Below, piece after piece: positions 29,481-39,261 of a DNA stretch of 64,000 nt. Source of the stretch: Actinomycetota bacterium (GTDB taxonomy: Bacteria; Actinomycetota; Thermoleophilia; BMS3ABIN01). A program made the translations under genes and the position numbers. Location of the stretch: assembly GCA_023489275.1 (NCBI GenBank), contig JAMDDD010000005.1:1-64000 (forward strand), given 5' to 3'. How positions within the stretch are numbered: the stretch's first letter is position 1; each line of letters begins with the position of its first letter. A model generated the notes under the pieces. It had not been told where the DNA came from, ran no database searches, and was given only the letters and a program-made list of their open reading frames with translations.

Positions 29481-29560
29481 GTTTCCTCATGGTTAAATAA
29501 CAATTCAGACTAACAGGTTTTTTAACTTTCAACTTTCAACTTGGAGCCTGGAACTTGACG

Positions 29561-30202
29561 TTAGCAACCTTGATTATTGAGATAAAACGACAGGCTCATC
29601 AACTCGGTAGAGAGGTCAACCTGCCTGACAATCGCCGGTTCTTTTACGTGTGCCCTGATCGGCGCAAAATTAAGCACTGACGGGACTCCGGCCGCCACGA
29701 CCCGGTCGATCAGTTCCTGGGCGACGGAAGCCGGCGTGGTGATAATGGCGATGTCGACGCGGTTGCTGGTGATAAAATCCTCGAGCTCATCGGTTGATTT
29801 GACATGGCCTACACCCCGGCTTTTGCCGATAACCGCCGCGGCCGAGTCGAACATGCCGAGGAGATTAAAGCCCTGCTTTTGAAAGGCGCGGTAACGGGCC
29901 AGCGCCGTGCCCAGCTTGCCGGCGCCGATGATGATTGTGTTCCAGGTGCGGTCCAGCCCCAGGCACTTTTTCAGCTCTTCGATCAGGGAGGCGACGTCGT
30001 AGCCCACTCCCCGAATGCCAAACTCGCCGAAGTAAGAGAGGTCTTTGCGAATCTGCGCCGGATTCGTGCCCACCGCTTCCGCCAACTGGCGCGACGACAC
30101 GGTTGATGTCCCGCGGGACTGCATTTCCTGGAGCTTGCGCAGGTACCGGGAAAGGCGGGGCACGGTAGCGGCCGGCACGCTGTGGTTTTTATTTCCCGCC
30201 AT
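29561..30202 (-). CDS. rex: Redox-sensing transcriptional repressor Rex
   Basis: VPRLSRYLRKLQEM, QIRKDLSYFGEFGIRGVGYDV, IIGAGKLGTALARY. Confidence 0.95.
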   Translation of the reverse strand: MAGNKNHSVPAATVPRLSRYLRKLQEMQSRGTSTVSSRQLAEAVGTNPAQIRKDLSYFGEFGIRGVGYDVASLIEELKKCLGLDRTWNTIIIGAGKLGTALARYRAFQKQGFNLLGMFDSAAAVIGKSRGVGHVKSTDELEDFITSNRVDIAIITTPASVAQELIDRVVAAGVPSVLNFAPIRAHVKEPAIVRQVDLSTELMSLSFYLNNQGC

Positions 30203-30211
30203 TGCTGCCTG

Positions 30212-31534
30212 TCACTCCCCCCGCCGGAAAAACTCTGCCGCCGCCGTCACCGTGCGGTCCAGGTCGCCGTCGCTGTGGGCCAGCGACACAAAAGCAGCCT
30301 CAAACTGAGAGGGAGGCAAGTAAACTCCCGCCGAAAGCATGTGCTGGTAAAAACGGGCGAAGCGGCCGGTATCGCTGGTCCTGGCCGAGTTAAAATCGGC
30401 AACGGGGCCGGCGGTAAAAAAGAGCGTCATCATCGAGCCGGTCCGGTTCAGGCTTGCCTCAGGTTCACCGCCGGCAGCCGCTTTCGTGAGGCCATCCGCG
30501 AGCCGGAGCGATTTTGCTTCCAGGGCCTCATAAACGCCCGGCGCCCTTAACTCGGCCAGTGTCGCCAGTCCCGCGGCCATCGCCAGGGGGTTGCCGGAAA
30601 GCGTTCCCGCCTGGTAGGTGTTTCCCGCCGGGGCTACCGTCTCCATGATCTCCCGGCGGCCGCCAAAAGCCCCGACCGGCAGGCCACCGCCAATGATTTT
30701 GCCCAGGCAGGACAGATCCGGAGTGACGCCGTAAAGCTCCTGAGCGCCGCCGTAAGCGACTCGAAAGCCGGTCATCACTTCATCAAAGATCAAAAGGGCG
30801 CCAAATTTTAACGTCAGGTCGCGCAATCCCTGGAGGAATCCGTCCGCCGGCGAAACGACTCCCATATTGCCGGCAACCGGCTCCACGATGATCGCCGCCA
30901 CCTGGTCGCCCTCGCGGTCCATAATCTCGCTGACCGCTCCCAGGTCATTAAAGGGGGCCAGGATCGTATCGGCTGAGGCGCCGGCGGTAACGCCGGGGCT
31001 GTCAGGGAGGGACAGCGTCGCTACACCCGATCCGGCATGGACGAGCAAGCTGTCAACAGCGCCGTGGTAACAGCCGGCGAACTTGATGATCTTTTCCCGG
31101 CCGGTGTAGCCGCGGGCCACTCTCAGCGCGCTCATGGTGGCTTCGGTGCCCGAGTTTACCATCCTGACCATCTCTACCGATGGCACCGCCCGCACAATCT
31201 GGCCGGCCAGCTCCACTTCCAGTGGCGAGGGCGCCCCAAAGCTGGTTCCATCCCGAAGCGTTTTTTCCAGCGCTTCCCGGACGGCGGGGTGGCAATGGCC
31301 CAGAATCAGCGGCCCCCAGGACCCGACGTAATCGATATATTCGTTCCCGTCGACGTCAATCATATGGCTGCCGTCACCCCGGGTGATGAACCGCGGCTCC
31401 AGGCCCACGGGCCGCATCGCCCGCACGGGGCTGTTGACGCCGCCCGGAAGCAGCTCGAGCGCTTCCATGTACAGCTGGCGTGATTTTTCAGTTTTCAATT
31501 GGCTCCGGCTGATTTGACTTTCCTGTATATGCAT
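30212..31534 (-). CDS. hemL: Glutamate-1-semialdehyde 2,1-aminomutase
   Basis: [52 protein letters not shown]. Confidence 0.95.
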   Translation of the reverse strand: MHIQESQISRSQLKTEKSRQLYMEALELLPGGVNSPVRAMRPVGLEPRFITRGDGSHMIDVDGNEYIDYVGSWGPLILGHCHPAVREALEKTLRDGTSFGAPSPLEVELAGQIVRAVPSVEMVRMVNSGTEATMSALRVARGYTGREKIIKFAGCYHGAVDSLLVHAGSGVATLSLPDSPGVTAGASADTILAPFNDLGAVSEIMDREGDQVAAIIVEPVAGNMGVVSPADGFLQGLRDLTLKFGALLIFDEVMTGFRVAYGGAQELYGVTPDLSCLGKIIGGGLPVGAFGGRREIMETVAPAGNTYQAGTLSGNPLAMAAGLATLAELRAPGVYEALEAKSLRLADGLTKAAAGGEPEASLNRTGSMMTLFFTAGPVADFNSARTSDTGRFARFYQHMLSAGVYLPPSQFEAAFVSLAHSDGDLDRTVTAAAEFFRRGE

Positions 31535-31576
31535 GCCGCGCTCACCTAAATCCGAGGCAAGAGATCGACAGACAGG

Positions 31577-31618
31577 CGAAACTGGAAACTTTGAATGTTC
31601 AACTTTGAGCTTTGAACT
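31577..31618. repeat. Degenerate AACTTTGAA/GGAAACT intergenic repeat
   Basis: gaaactggaaactttgaatgttcaactttgagctttgaactg. Confidence 0.7.
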
Positions 31619-31621
31619 GTT

Positions 31622-32596
31622 TCATCTTCCCAGCCAGGCGGCGACGTCCCTGGCGTGGTAGGTGACGATCATGTCGGCGCCGGCGCGGCGGATCGACGTG
31701 AGCGCTTCCAGCACGGCCTGCTGTTCGTCCAGCCAGCCATTGGCGGCGGCGGCCTTGATGGCGGCATACTCGCCGCTAACGTTATACGCCGCCAGCGGAA
31801 ACTTCGTCTCCTGCTTGACCCGCTGAATCACGTCCAGATAGGGCAGCGCCGGCTTGACCATAATAATGTCGGCGCCTTCGTCGATGTCGAGCAGGCATTC
31901 GCGGACGGCCTCATCGCTGTTCCGCGGGTCCATCTGGTAGGAGCGGCGGTCCCCAAATGCGGGGACTGATTCCGCCGCCTCGCGGAAAGGCCCGTAGAAA
32001 GCGGACGCATACTTGGCCGCATAAGACATGATCGGCGTGCCCGTAAAGCCCTCATTATCAAGCGCCCCGCGAATGGCCGCCACGCGGCCGTCCATCATGT
32101 CCGACGGAGCAACTATATCTGCACCGGCTTCGGCGTGCGAGAGCGCCATCTTGGCCAGCAATTCGAGCGTCAGGTCATTGTCAACCTGGCCGCCCTGGAC
32201 GATGCCGCAATGGCCGTGGCTGGTATACTCGCACAGGCAGACGTCGGTGATCAGCACCAGCTCGGGGACTGCGTCCTTAAGGGCGGCCAGCGCCATCTGG
32301 ATGATTCCTTCCTCGTCATAAGCTCCGGAACCGGCTTCGTCTTTCTGCGCCGGTATCCCGAACAGCAGGATTGCCGGGATGCCCAGCTTTAGCAGCTCCC
32401 GGGCCTCCTTCACCAGATTGTTGATCGACAGCTGGAAGCAACCCGGCATGGCGCCGACCTCGCTCCTGATATCGTTGCCGTGGGTCACGAACAGGGGATA
32501 GATGAGGCGGTCCGGCAGCAGGTCAGTCTCCCGCACCAGGTTTCTGATCTGGGGGGTCTGCCGCAGGCGCCTCATCCTATATGCGGGAAAGTACAC
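31622..32596 (-). CDS. hemB: Delta-aminolevulinic acid dehydratase
   Basis: [45 protein letters not shown]. Confidence 0.95.
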   Translation of the reverse strand: MYFPAYRMRRLRQTPQIRNLVRETDLLPDRLIYPLFVTHGNDIRSEVGAMPGCFQLSINNLVKEARELLKLGIPAILLFGIPAQKDEAGSGAYDEEGIIQMALAALKDAVPELVLITDVCLCEYTSHGHCGIVQGGQVDNDLTLELLAKMALSHAEAGADIVAPSDMMDGRVAAIRGALDNEGFTGTPIMSYAAKYASAFYGPFREAAESVPAFGDRRSYQMDPRNSDEAVRECLLDIDEGADIIMVKPALPYLDVIQRVKQETKFPLAAYNVSGEYAAIKAAAANGWLDEQQAVLEALTSIRRAGADMIVTYHARDVAAWLGR

Positions 32597-32715
32597 TCAG
32601 GGCTCCTTCAACTTTCAAAGCGAATCTCCGGTTTCATCGTTAACGCTTCCACCGCCGCTTTTTTAAAAACCGGCGCGTTAACCCGTCGCACCATCCGTAA
32701 TATTAACGGAAAAAA

Positions 32716-33504
32716 TCATCCTCTGCCCAGCCGGTCTTCCAGCTTTCCCAGGATTTTCCCCACCTCGGCGGCGTAGGCGGGAGCCGCGTCATAGGGAGAT
32801 TCTTCATCGAGATCGGCCGTCCGGACGCTGCTGTCAAACGGCAGGCACCCGAGGACGTCGTAATTTTGCTCCAGATCACGGCAAAAACCGGCATCGTCAT
32901 CAGTTACCTTGTTGATGATTAAAAAGAGGCGGGAAATGCCTATCTCTCCGGCAAGCCGGGTAATGTCATCGGCCGTCTGCAGACTGCGCTTCCCAGGCTC
33001 GGCGACGATCAGCATGGCGTCAACGCCGCGAGCCGTCGCCCGGCCCAGATGCTCGATGCCGGCTTCCATATCGACGATCACGACATCCTTTTCTGCCAGC
33101 ATCAGGTGCGACAGCAACGATTTAAGCAGCGCCGATTCAGGGCAGATACAGCCACCGCCGCCCGTCATGACCGTCCCCAGTTTCAGCAGCCTCACCCCTT
33201 GGGCTTCCACTGACATCGCCGCCGGGATGTCATCGACGCGCGGGTTCATCTTGAAAACAGGCGCCAGCGATCCAGGCTCGGCCCCTGTCCTTTCCCTGAT
33301 CAGGTCTTTCATCGCCGAGATGGGTGTGATCGCCGCCGCGGCCGCTGGCGTGGCGCCGACCGCCCCGGCAAGGTTGGCGTCGGGATCGGCGTCAACGGCA
33401 ATGACCCGCAGGCCGCGCGCGGCCATGATCCTCGCGAGCGTTCCGGCGATCGTTGTCTTGCCCACGCCACCTTTCCCGGTTACAGCCAGTTTCAATCCGG
33501 CCAA
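32716..33504 (-). CDS. cooC: CooC-like ATPase (CO dehydrogenase maturation factor family)
   Basis: LAVTGKGGVGKTTIAGTLARI, VDADPDANLAGAVG, CICPESALLKSLL. Confidence 0.88.
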   Translation of the reverse strand: MAGLKLAVTGKGGVGKTTIAGTLARIMAARGLRVIAVDADPDANLAGAVGATPAAAAAITPISAMKDLIRERTGAEPGSLAPVFKMNPRVDDIPAAMSVEAQGVRLLKLGTVMTGGGGCICPESALLKSLLSHLMLAEKDVVIVDMEAGIEHLGRATARGVDAMLIVAEPGKRSLQTADDITRLAGEIGISRLFLIINKVTDDDAGFCRDLEQNYDVLGCLPFDSSVRTADLDEESPYDAAPAYAAEVGKILGKLEDRLGRG

Positions 33505-34134
33505 ATCGTTCCTCCAGTGGTTTTTTTGGATTGTTCCATATACAGATTACCCGATTGACGCCAAACAAATATAGTTATTATCATATTTTAATAAGATATC
33601 AAGACACGGGAAAGTATTATTTCCCACCAGCTGCGTTTCCTCAACCGGCCATTTTTCAGCAGGAAAAAGGCCTGACAAAATCAGTCAAAAATTGCGAAAA
33701 GTGCTGCTTATGGCAATACCCCGGGGGGCTTATAGTGGACCAAATTTGAGTTTGCTTAATCATGAATATAAATAATATGCATCATGTAAAAAGCGAATAT
33801 TAGAGTAAACTTCTTGCATTAAGAGCGTCTTTATCAACTATCTGTGGTGCATGGTAGCGCAGTAACGGTGGTTGGGTAAGACTTGATCTTGACCGGCTAA
33901 CGCGGAAACTGGCCCCGGTGGAGTTACCCGGTCTTCTGATATGCGAGTCAGCTCATGAATTTGAGGCCCTTCTTTTCCGGAACCGTTAATGTGTTCCCGC
34001 GACCCCGGATCTTGGGCGCTCTGGAGGTCCAGGAAAACGTCTACTCGGGGGAGTAGGAGGTGATGGAAAGGTTTAATGCAGAAAGTTGTTTTCAGCCCTA
34101 ACCAGAATTCGACTAGGAGGAGGAGGGTGAAGGA

Positions 34135-37100
34135 ATGAAGAGCAGTTTCGGAGGTAATCGCAAGCTGCGGATCCTGTTGGTTATCGCTCCGCTGGCTTTG
34201 CTGATAATCCTGGCGGTAGCAACGCTGGGGCTTTCCAGCGGCGCCGCGGTGACTCAATATCAAAGTACGGCTGTACCGGGCAATTACGGCGTCAGCAACC
34301 AGATGCTTTATGTCGCCAACGGCACCGACAGCAATGTCAAGGTAATTGACGTGGGCAGCATGAGTGTCGTCGACACCGTTCCGGTGCCGGCCCAGCCGGA
34401 CGGCCTGCAGGGCCTCGGCTTGAACTGGGAGGTCCACGGCGTTGTCCCGTCGGCCGACAGAAGCAGCCTCTACACGGTGGGCGCTCTCTCGGGCGGCTAC
34501 TTAAATGGCAGCAATTGTGACGGCGGCTGCGGTTATCACATTTCCCAGATCAACACCAAGACCAAAACTGAGATTAGGACCATCCCGCTGCCGACCGCCG
34601 CTTACGACCCGGTTGGCTACTGCGGCCTGGAGTACAACCTCAACAACGTCAACTCGAACTACCTGATCGCGGCAACAATGAACACCACGGACGCCAATCT
34701 GACGAACATGTTTGGCGCCCCGAATCTGGGTCGCACGCCGCAGCAAATGTTAGGCGGCTGGGCCAGTGTCAACCTGACTACCGGCTCGTCCACGTTCCTG
34801 AGCACCGACCAGAACGGCGACGGAGAATCAGGCACCTGCGGTATCGCCTGGAACGCCGCCGGCACGAAGGGCTACGCCTCGCAGATGTTCTCGCCGTTCA
34901 TCGCCACGATCAACTGGGATGCGGCCACGGCCACCGGCACGCTCACGGGCTCGGCCATCGACGCTCCCGCCAACAGCGGCATGTATCATCAGGAAACAAC
35001 AGACCCGTCCACCAATACCCTGTATGCGGCGAACGAGCAGCTCATCGATGTGATCGACATGAACACCGATACACGGATCACCACCATCGACATGTCCAAG
35101 CTGCTGGGCGCTACGGCTCCGCTGCATACGCATTCTGTGGACTTCACCGATGCGGGCGGCCACAAGGTGCTGTACGCGACGGTGCGGGATTATCCCGACA
35201 ACAGCCAGGCAAGCATCGTGGCGCTTGACGTCAGCAATGTAAACAGCCCGGTAGTGATCGGTGAGACCCAGGGTCTTAACTACGAAGCCTGCGGCGTCTA
35301 CGCCGATCCCAATAAGAGCCTGTACTACAAGGCTTCGGGGATCATCAGCGGCGCTCAGAGCGCTGCCGACGCCGTATATGGCATAACGGTTACCGCCGGT
35401 GGCAGCAATTACACTTCGGTGCCGACGGTGACGATCAGCGGCGGTGGCGGCAGCGGCGCCAGCGCGTCAGTCAGCGTTTATAACGGTTCTGTCAACGCCA
35501 TCAACCTCCTCTCCGGCGGCGGCGGCTACACCACCGCTCCGACGGTGACGATCAGCGGCGGTGGCGGCAGCGGCGCGACGGCGACGGCTTCGATCGTCCC
35601 GGTTGCTCCGTTCAACCATAACGCTCTCGCTAACGACCTGCTGTTCATCGCCGGCGGCCGCGACAGCAACGTCAAGGTCGTCGACCCGAGCTCGATGAGC
35701 ATCGTGGACAAGATCCCGGTGCCGGACGAGGTCACGCCTGGTACGCCGGGAAATCCGACCACCTGCGTCAACTTGCCCTACTATGGCTGCACCAACCTGT
35801 ACAGCCTCAATCCTGCCTTGATGGATTGGGAGGTCCATGGTGTTTCTGTTTCGCCCGACCGCACCAAGATCTATGCGCAGGGCGCCCTCTCCGGCGGCAG
35901 TTACGCGACGCCGGGCGACTTAAACAGCACGTTCAACGTGGGCGACTACAAGCTGTACACGATCGGCACGGCGGATAAGCAGCTCCAGCGCGCAGATTCC
36001 CTGCAGCAGGCCAGTGACCCGGTAAATCCGGTTGGCTTCTGCGGCATGGAATACGACCTGAATAACGAGAACGCGAACTACATGATCTCGACATCGATGA
36101 ACGCCAGCAACGCCACGCTCAAAGGCGCTCTGAGCGGCGCCGATCTCTCGAACGTGCGCGGCAGCGGTTATAACGAGCACGGCGGTTGGTACATCTTCAA
36201 CCTGTCGACGCATCAGAACGTCAGCTTCCTCGACACGTACGATTCGGCGGCGGGCGAGGTCAACAATGAGTCCTCCACCTGCGGCATTGCCTGGAATGCG
36301 AGCGGCACGAACGCTTACGCATCGCAGATGTTCCAGCCGTTTATCGACACAATAAGCTGGACGCCGGAGGCCGGGACTAATCCGCCCAGTGGTACTGTGA
36401 CCGGCAACCTGACGCTGACGTCAGAAGCAAGTGGCGGCATGCACCAGGAATCCTCGGATAAAACGAATGGAATCCTGTATGTAAGCGATGATAGCGGTTA
36501 TCTGGATGCTTATAGCATGACTACTAACACAGCGATTGGCGAGATCAACATTCGCGGCCTCACCGGTTCGCCGAATGTTATGGTCCACAGCGTTGAGGTG
36601 TCTCCGAGCGACCCAAGCGTCATCTATGTGCAGGGTCATGACTTGCCAGAAAATCCGGCAGGCACGGTCGATCCGGACAAGGGCGCCACTGAAGGCGGCG
36701 TTGCTGTCATCAAGATCGACGACTTCGCAAACCCGGGCAGCTCGGCGCACGTGCTGGGAATCATCCCGGATATGGGCTATAACTCCTGCGGCGTGTATGC
36801 GATCCCCGACAAATCAACCTGGCAGGCAGTCCAGAACGCGGTCAAGCCAGCGCTGTCACTGACAAAGGGCAACGTGTACTGGGCCTCGTACAGCGACTAT
36901 ACGAACCACCAGCTGTCGGTTGACTTCACGGTCAACGCGGCAGCGACAAGCTCGGCGGCGAGCGGCGTGCAGATTACCGGCGCCACCTTCGACCGGGCCG
37001 GCGTGTCCCTGGCAACCCCGATGCCGCTTTCGCTTGGCGATTTCGGCGCCGGCGGCAGCGCCTCGTTCACGCTCAAGTACGACGTTTCCAGCCTGGTTGG

Positions 37101-37161
37101 CAACGTGTTCAAGACAACCACCGATGCATCTGCCGATGGCGGCGCGTGGACCTATCCCTAA
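34135..37161 (+). CDS. Exported protein with two homologous beta-propeller-like halves and a C-terminal domain shared with 39358..41241
   Basis: N-terminal TM/signal ILLVIAPLALLIILAVATLGL; halves LYVANGTDSNVKVIDVGSMSVVDTVPVP / LLFIAGGRDSNVKVVDPSSMSIVDKIPVP; RBS aggaggaggg. Confidence 0.9.
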   Translation: MKSSFGGNRKLRILLVIAPLALLIILAVATLGLSSGAAVTQYQSTAVPGNYGVSNQMLYVANGTDSNVKVIDVGSMSVVDTVPVPAQPDGLQGLGLNWEVHGVVPSADRSSLYTVGALSGGYLNGSNCDGGCGYHISQINTKTKTEIRTIPLPTAAYDPVGYCGLEYNLNNVNSNYLIAATMNTTDANLTNMFGAPNLGRTPQQMLGGWASVNLTTGSSTFLSTDQNGDGESGTCGIAWNAAGTKGYASQMFSPFIATINWDAATATGTLTGSAIDAPANSGMYHQETTDPSTNTLYAANEQLIDVIDMNTDTRITTIDMSKLLGATAPLHTHSVDFTDAGGHKVLYATVRDYPDNSQASIVALDVSNVNSPVVIGETQGLNYEACGVYADPNKSLYYKASGIISGAQSAADAVYGITVTAGGSNYTSVPTVTISGGGGSGASASVSVYNGSVNAINLLSGGGGYTTAPTVTISGGGGSGATATASIVPVAPFNHNALANDLLFIAGGRDSNVKVVDPSSMSIVDKIPVPDEVTPGTPGNPTTCVNLPYYGCTNLYSLNPALMDWEVHGVSVSPDRTKIYAQGALSGGSYATPGDLNSTFNVGDYKLYTIGTADKQLQRADSLQQASDPVNPVGFCGMEYDLNNENANYMISTSMNASNATLKGALSGADLSNVRGSGYNEHGGWYIFNLSTHQNVSFLDTYDSAAGEVNNESSTCGIAWNASGTNAYASQMFQPFIDTISWTPEAGTNPPSGTVTGNLTLTSEASGGMHQESSDKTNGILYVSDDSGYLDAYSMTTNTAIGEINIRGLTGSPNVMVHSVEVSPSDPSVIYVQGHDLPENPAGTVDPDKGATEGGVAVIKIDDFANPGSSAHVLGIIPDMGYNSCGVYAIPDKSTWQAVQNAVKPALSLTKGNVYWASYSDYTNHQLSVDFTVNAAATSSAASGVQITGATFDRAGVSLATPMPLSLGDFGAGGSASFTLKYDVSSLVGNVFKTTTDASADGGAWTYP
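35422..35576 (+). repeat. 38-nt perfect direct repeat encoding PTVTISGGGGSGA
   Basis: ccgacggtgacgatcagcggcggtggcggcagcggcgc at 35422-35459 and 35539-35576. Confidence 0.95.
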
Positions 37162-37223
37162 ATGAGCGGGACTAGGGAAAACGGAGAACGTCATTGATCA
37201 AGCTAAGTAAAAAGGAGAACGTT

Positions 37224-37349
37224 ATGGCTAAGAAAAGCCAGCGGGAGCCTTACGCTAAGCCTGAGCTGGTGAAGCACGAGAACCTGAAGGAAATTACCTT
37301 CGAGTGCTCGGGCTGGCAGTGCAGCGTAGTGGTTCCGTCAGCGCCGTAA
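37224..37349 (+). CDS. 41-aa RiPP-precursor-like peptide (copy 1), not in supplied ORF track
   Basis: ATG at 37224 with aaaaaggagaacgtt upstream; MAKKSQREPYAKPELVKHENLKEITFECSGWQCSVVVPSAP*; paralog at 41294. Confidence 0.88.
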   Translation: MAKKSQREPYAKPELVKHENLKEITFECSGWQCSVVVPSAP

Positions 37350-37384
37350 AACGGCGAAGAGAAAGCAGGACGATAGCAACGAAA

Positions 37385-37417
37385 CGGGAGGGCCGGCCTC
37401 GCGGGCCGGCCCTCCCG
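37385..37417 (+). terminator. Perfect 14-bp GC-rich hairpin after peptide 1 (no clear U-tract)
   Basis: cgggagggccggcc-tcgcg-ggccggccctcccg. Confidence 0.65.
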
Positions 37418-37507
37418 AAAACTTGACAGATCGGCGGGCAAGTTTGGCGGATTTGCCGTATAATTAAAAACTGCTTTTCCGCAACCAGAAGAAGGAGAAC
37501 GTATCGC

Positions 37508-38092
37508 ATGAAAGCTGTAGCAGGCCAGAACCGGAACGGGAAATGGAGAGGTTCACAGGGAATGATGGCGGTGGCCGCGATGGCGCTGCTTGCCTTCACC
37601 ATCATCATCGCGGGATGCGGCGGGGGGTCTGGAAACACAACAGCCTCACAGCTTAATAGCAAGTCAACAGGCACAACAGGGAAAACAGTGGCCTCAACAC
37701 ACAAAACTGGCACGACCGCTACTGTTCCCGGGGTTATGGGAAACCAGCAGGTGCTGGCCGGATATACCGCGGACCAGTGCATGTCCGACTTGACGGCGCG
37801 GTACGGAAGCAGTGACGTTGCCGCTCAGGCATGCGCCCAGATCAACAAGGATTACGGAAGTTCCGTGCCCCGCAGCCAGCTAACCACCACTGTTTTGCCT
37901 AAAATCGAGCAGCAACATCCGAACTGGAAACCGGTGCAGCCGGGAACTCCGCCGCCGTCGCCCGCACCGTCTCAACCGACGTCTGGCGGGCAGTCGCCGC
38001 CAGGAGGATCGGGCGGCACGAGCACGGGCGGCTGGTCCGGCGGCGGTATTCCGATCACGGTGCCGGGGCAGCCCGGAGGTAACGGCCCCTAA
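37508..38092 (+). CDS. Lipoprotein with Pro/Gly/Ser-rich C-terminus
   Basis: AAMALLAFTIIIAGCGGG lipobox; TPPPSPAPSQPTSGGQSPPGGSGG tail. Confidence 0.8.
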   Translation: MKAVAGQNRNGKWRGSQGMMAVAAMALLAFTIIIAGCGGGSGNTTASQLNSKSTGTTGKTVASTHKTGTTATVPGVMGNQQVLAGYTADQCMSDLTARYGSSDVAAQACAQINKDYGSSVPRSQLTTTVLPKIEQQHPNWKPVQPGTPPPSPAPSQPTSGGQSPPGGSGGTSTGGWSGGGIPITVPGQPGGNGP

Positions 38093-38145
38093 GGCCGGAC
38101 GGCCGGCGCGGCCCAGCGACAATGACAGGTTATAAGGGGAAGAAA

Positions 38146-39171
38146 ATGCTTGACAGTCTAAGTGAGATCATGGGTCAACGGTTCAGCGACGCCAAGCCAA
38201 ATGCGGCGACGTATGACGTGCACGGCGTCGTCACAAAAGTCTATGCGGATGACCATCTGCTGGCGCTGGCGATCCAGGATTTCCTGAGGCCTTTCCGCGG
38301 CCTGCCGGGCGCAGAGCCGGACATCGAGTTCTATCTCCTGACCAAGCCGGATGGCGACAAGGATGCCGGCGGCAGCTTCCGGGCAGCGGAGCTCCTGTAT
38401 GACTGGAAGGTCCTCCGCTACAGCCGGGAAGGCCAGCTGCGGTATCAGGAAGTGCCCGGCGCCGGCTCGGTCGCGGCGGATCTCGATGCCGGACTGGCAG
38501 TGGCATTTGTGGATAGTGGCATGTCGGCGCGGGCCTGGTCTGTGGCGCATGTGATCTTCTTCCCGATCTGGGCTCAGCTTCTGAAGGTAAAAGGCCTTTT
38601 CCCCGTGCATGCGGCCGGCATGGAGCGGCAGGGGTGCGGTCTTCTCTTTCCCGGAAGGAGCGGCAGCGGAAAGTCCACCCTGTCATTGCAGCTCTTGCGG
38701 CGCGGCTTCCGGCTGCTGGGAGACGATACGGTCTTTGTCAGGGCAAATTCCCATGATGGTGCGGACATGCTCTTCTTTCCGGAGGAAGTTGATGTCTGCC
38801 CGGAGACGGTGGACCTGTTCCCCCAGCTGGCTTTGGCGCGAAATCTGACCGAGGATCGCTGGCAGCCCAAGACCAGGGTGAATCTCGGCGATGTCAGATC
38901 GAGCCAGGTGATCGAATCTGCGGCAGTCAACCTGCTCGTATTCCCGGTTATCGCCCGCGACGGCTGCACGCGTTACGAACGGATCGGGCAGACGGAGGCC
39001 CTGGCGGAGCTGATTCTGTTCGCCTTCCTGTTTATGGACCCGGAGACCAGCAAGGAAAACTTTGGTCTGCTGGCGGGTCTGGTGCGCAGGGCAGGCTGTT
39101 TCCGGCTCCACATGGGCCTGGACGGCGGTGAGCTTGCCAAAGCTGTTGACGAAATGGTAGCTAGAGTATAA
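38146..39171 (+). CDS. HPr kinase/phosphorylase-like P-loop protein (HprK-related kinase)
   Basis: FPVHAAGMERQGCGLLFPGRSGSGKSTLSLQLLRRGFRLLGDDTVFV; start set at ATG 38146 after aaggggaagaaa. Confidence 0.85.
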   Translation: MLDSLSEIMGQRFSDAKPNAATYDVHGVVTKVYADDHLLALAIQDFLRPFRGLPGAEPDIEFYLLTKPDGDKDAGGSFRAAELLYDWKVLRYSREGQLRYQEVPGAGSVAADLDAGLAVAFVDSGMSARAWSVAHVIFFPIWAQLLKVKGLFPVHAAGMERQGCGLLFPGRSGSGKSTLSLQLLRRGFRLLGDDTVFVRANSHDGADMLFFPEEVDVCPETVDLFPQLALARNLTEDRWQPKTRVNLGDVRSSQVIESAAVNLLVFPVIARDGCTRYERIGQTEALAELILFAFLFMDPETSKENFGLLAGLVRRAGCFRLHMGLDGGELAKAVDEMVARV

Positions 39172-39213
39172 AATTAGCTGCCTTATCCGGCGCAGCCGGG
39201 GCGCCGGGTGGTT

Positions 39214-39261
39214 GGCAAGCTTGGGGGCTTGCCGCAATCCCGAAGCAGCGACCATCGCTGC
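39214..39261 (+). promoter_or_regulatory. Two perfect 7-bp hairpins in the leader upstream of 39358..41241
   Basis: ggcaagc-ttgggg-gcttgcc (39214-39233) and gcagcga-cca-tcgctgc (39245-39261). Confidence 0.5.

Noticed and set aside
33848-33872. atggtagcgcagtaacggtgg resembling the 3' part of a c-di-GMP-I riboswitch
   Set aside because: The essential upstream GGCAAACC and GGGACGCAAAGCC segments are absent.
33838-34437. 199-aa minus-strand ORF overlapping the propeller gene leader
   Set aside because: Overlaps the well-supported plus-strand start, no domain, composition of an antisense shadow.
37423-37464. TTGACA and TATAAT before the lipoprotein gene
   Set aside because: Spacing is 30 nt, not compatible with a sigma70-type promoter; only an isolated -10-like box remains.
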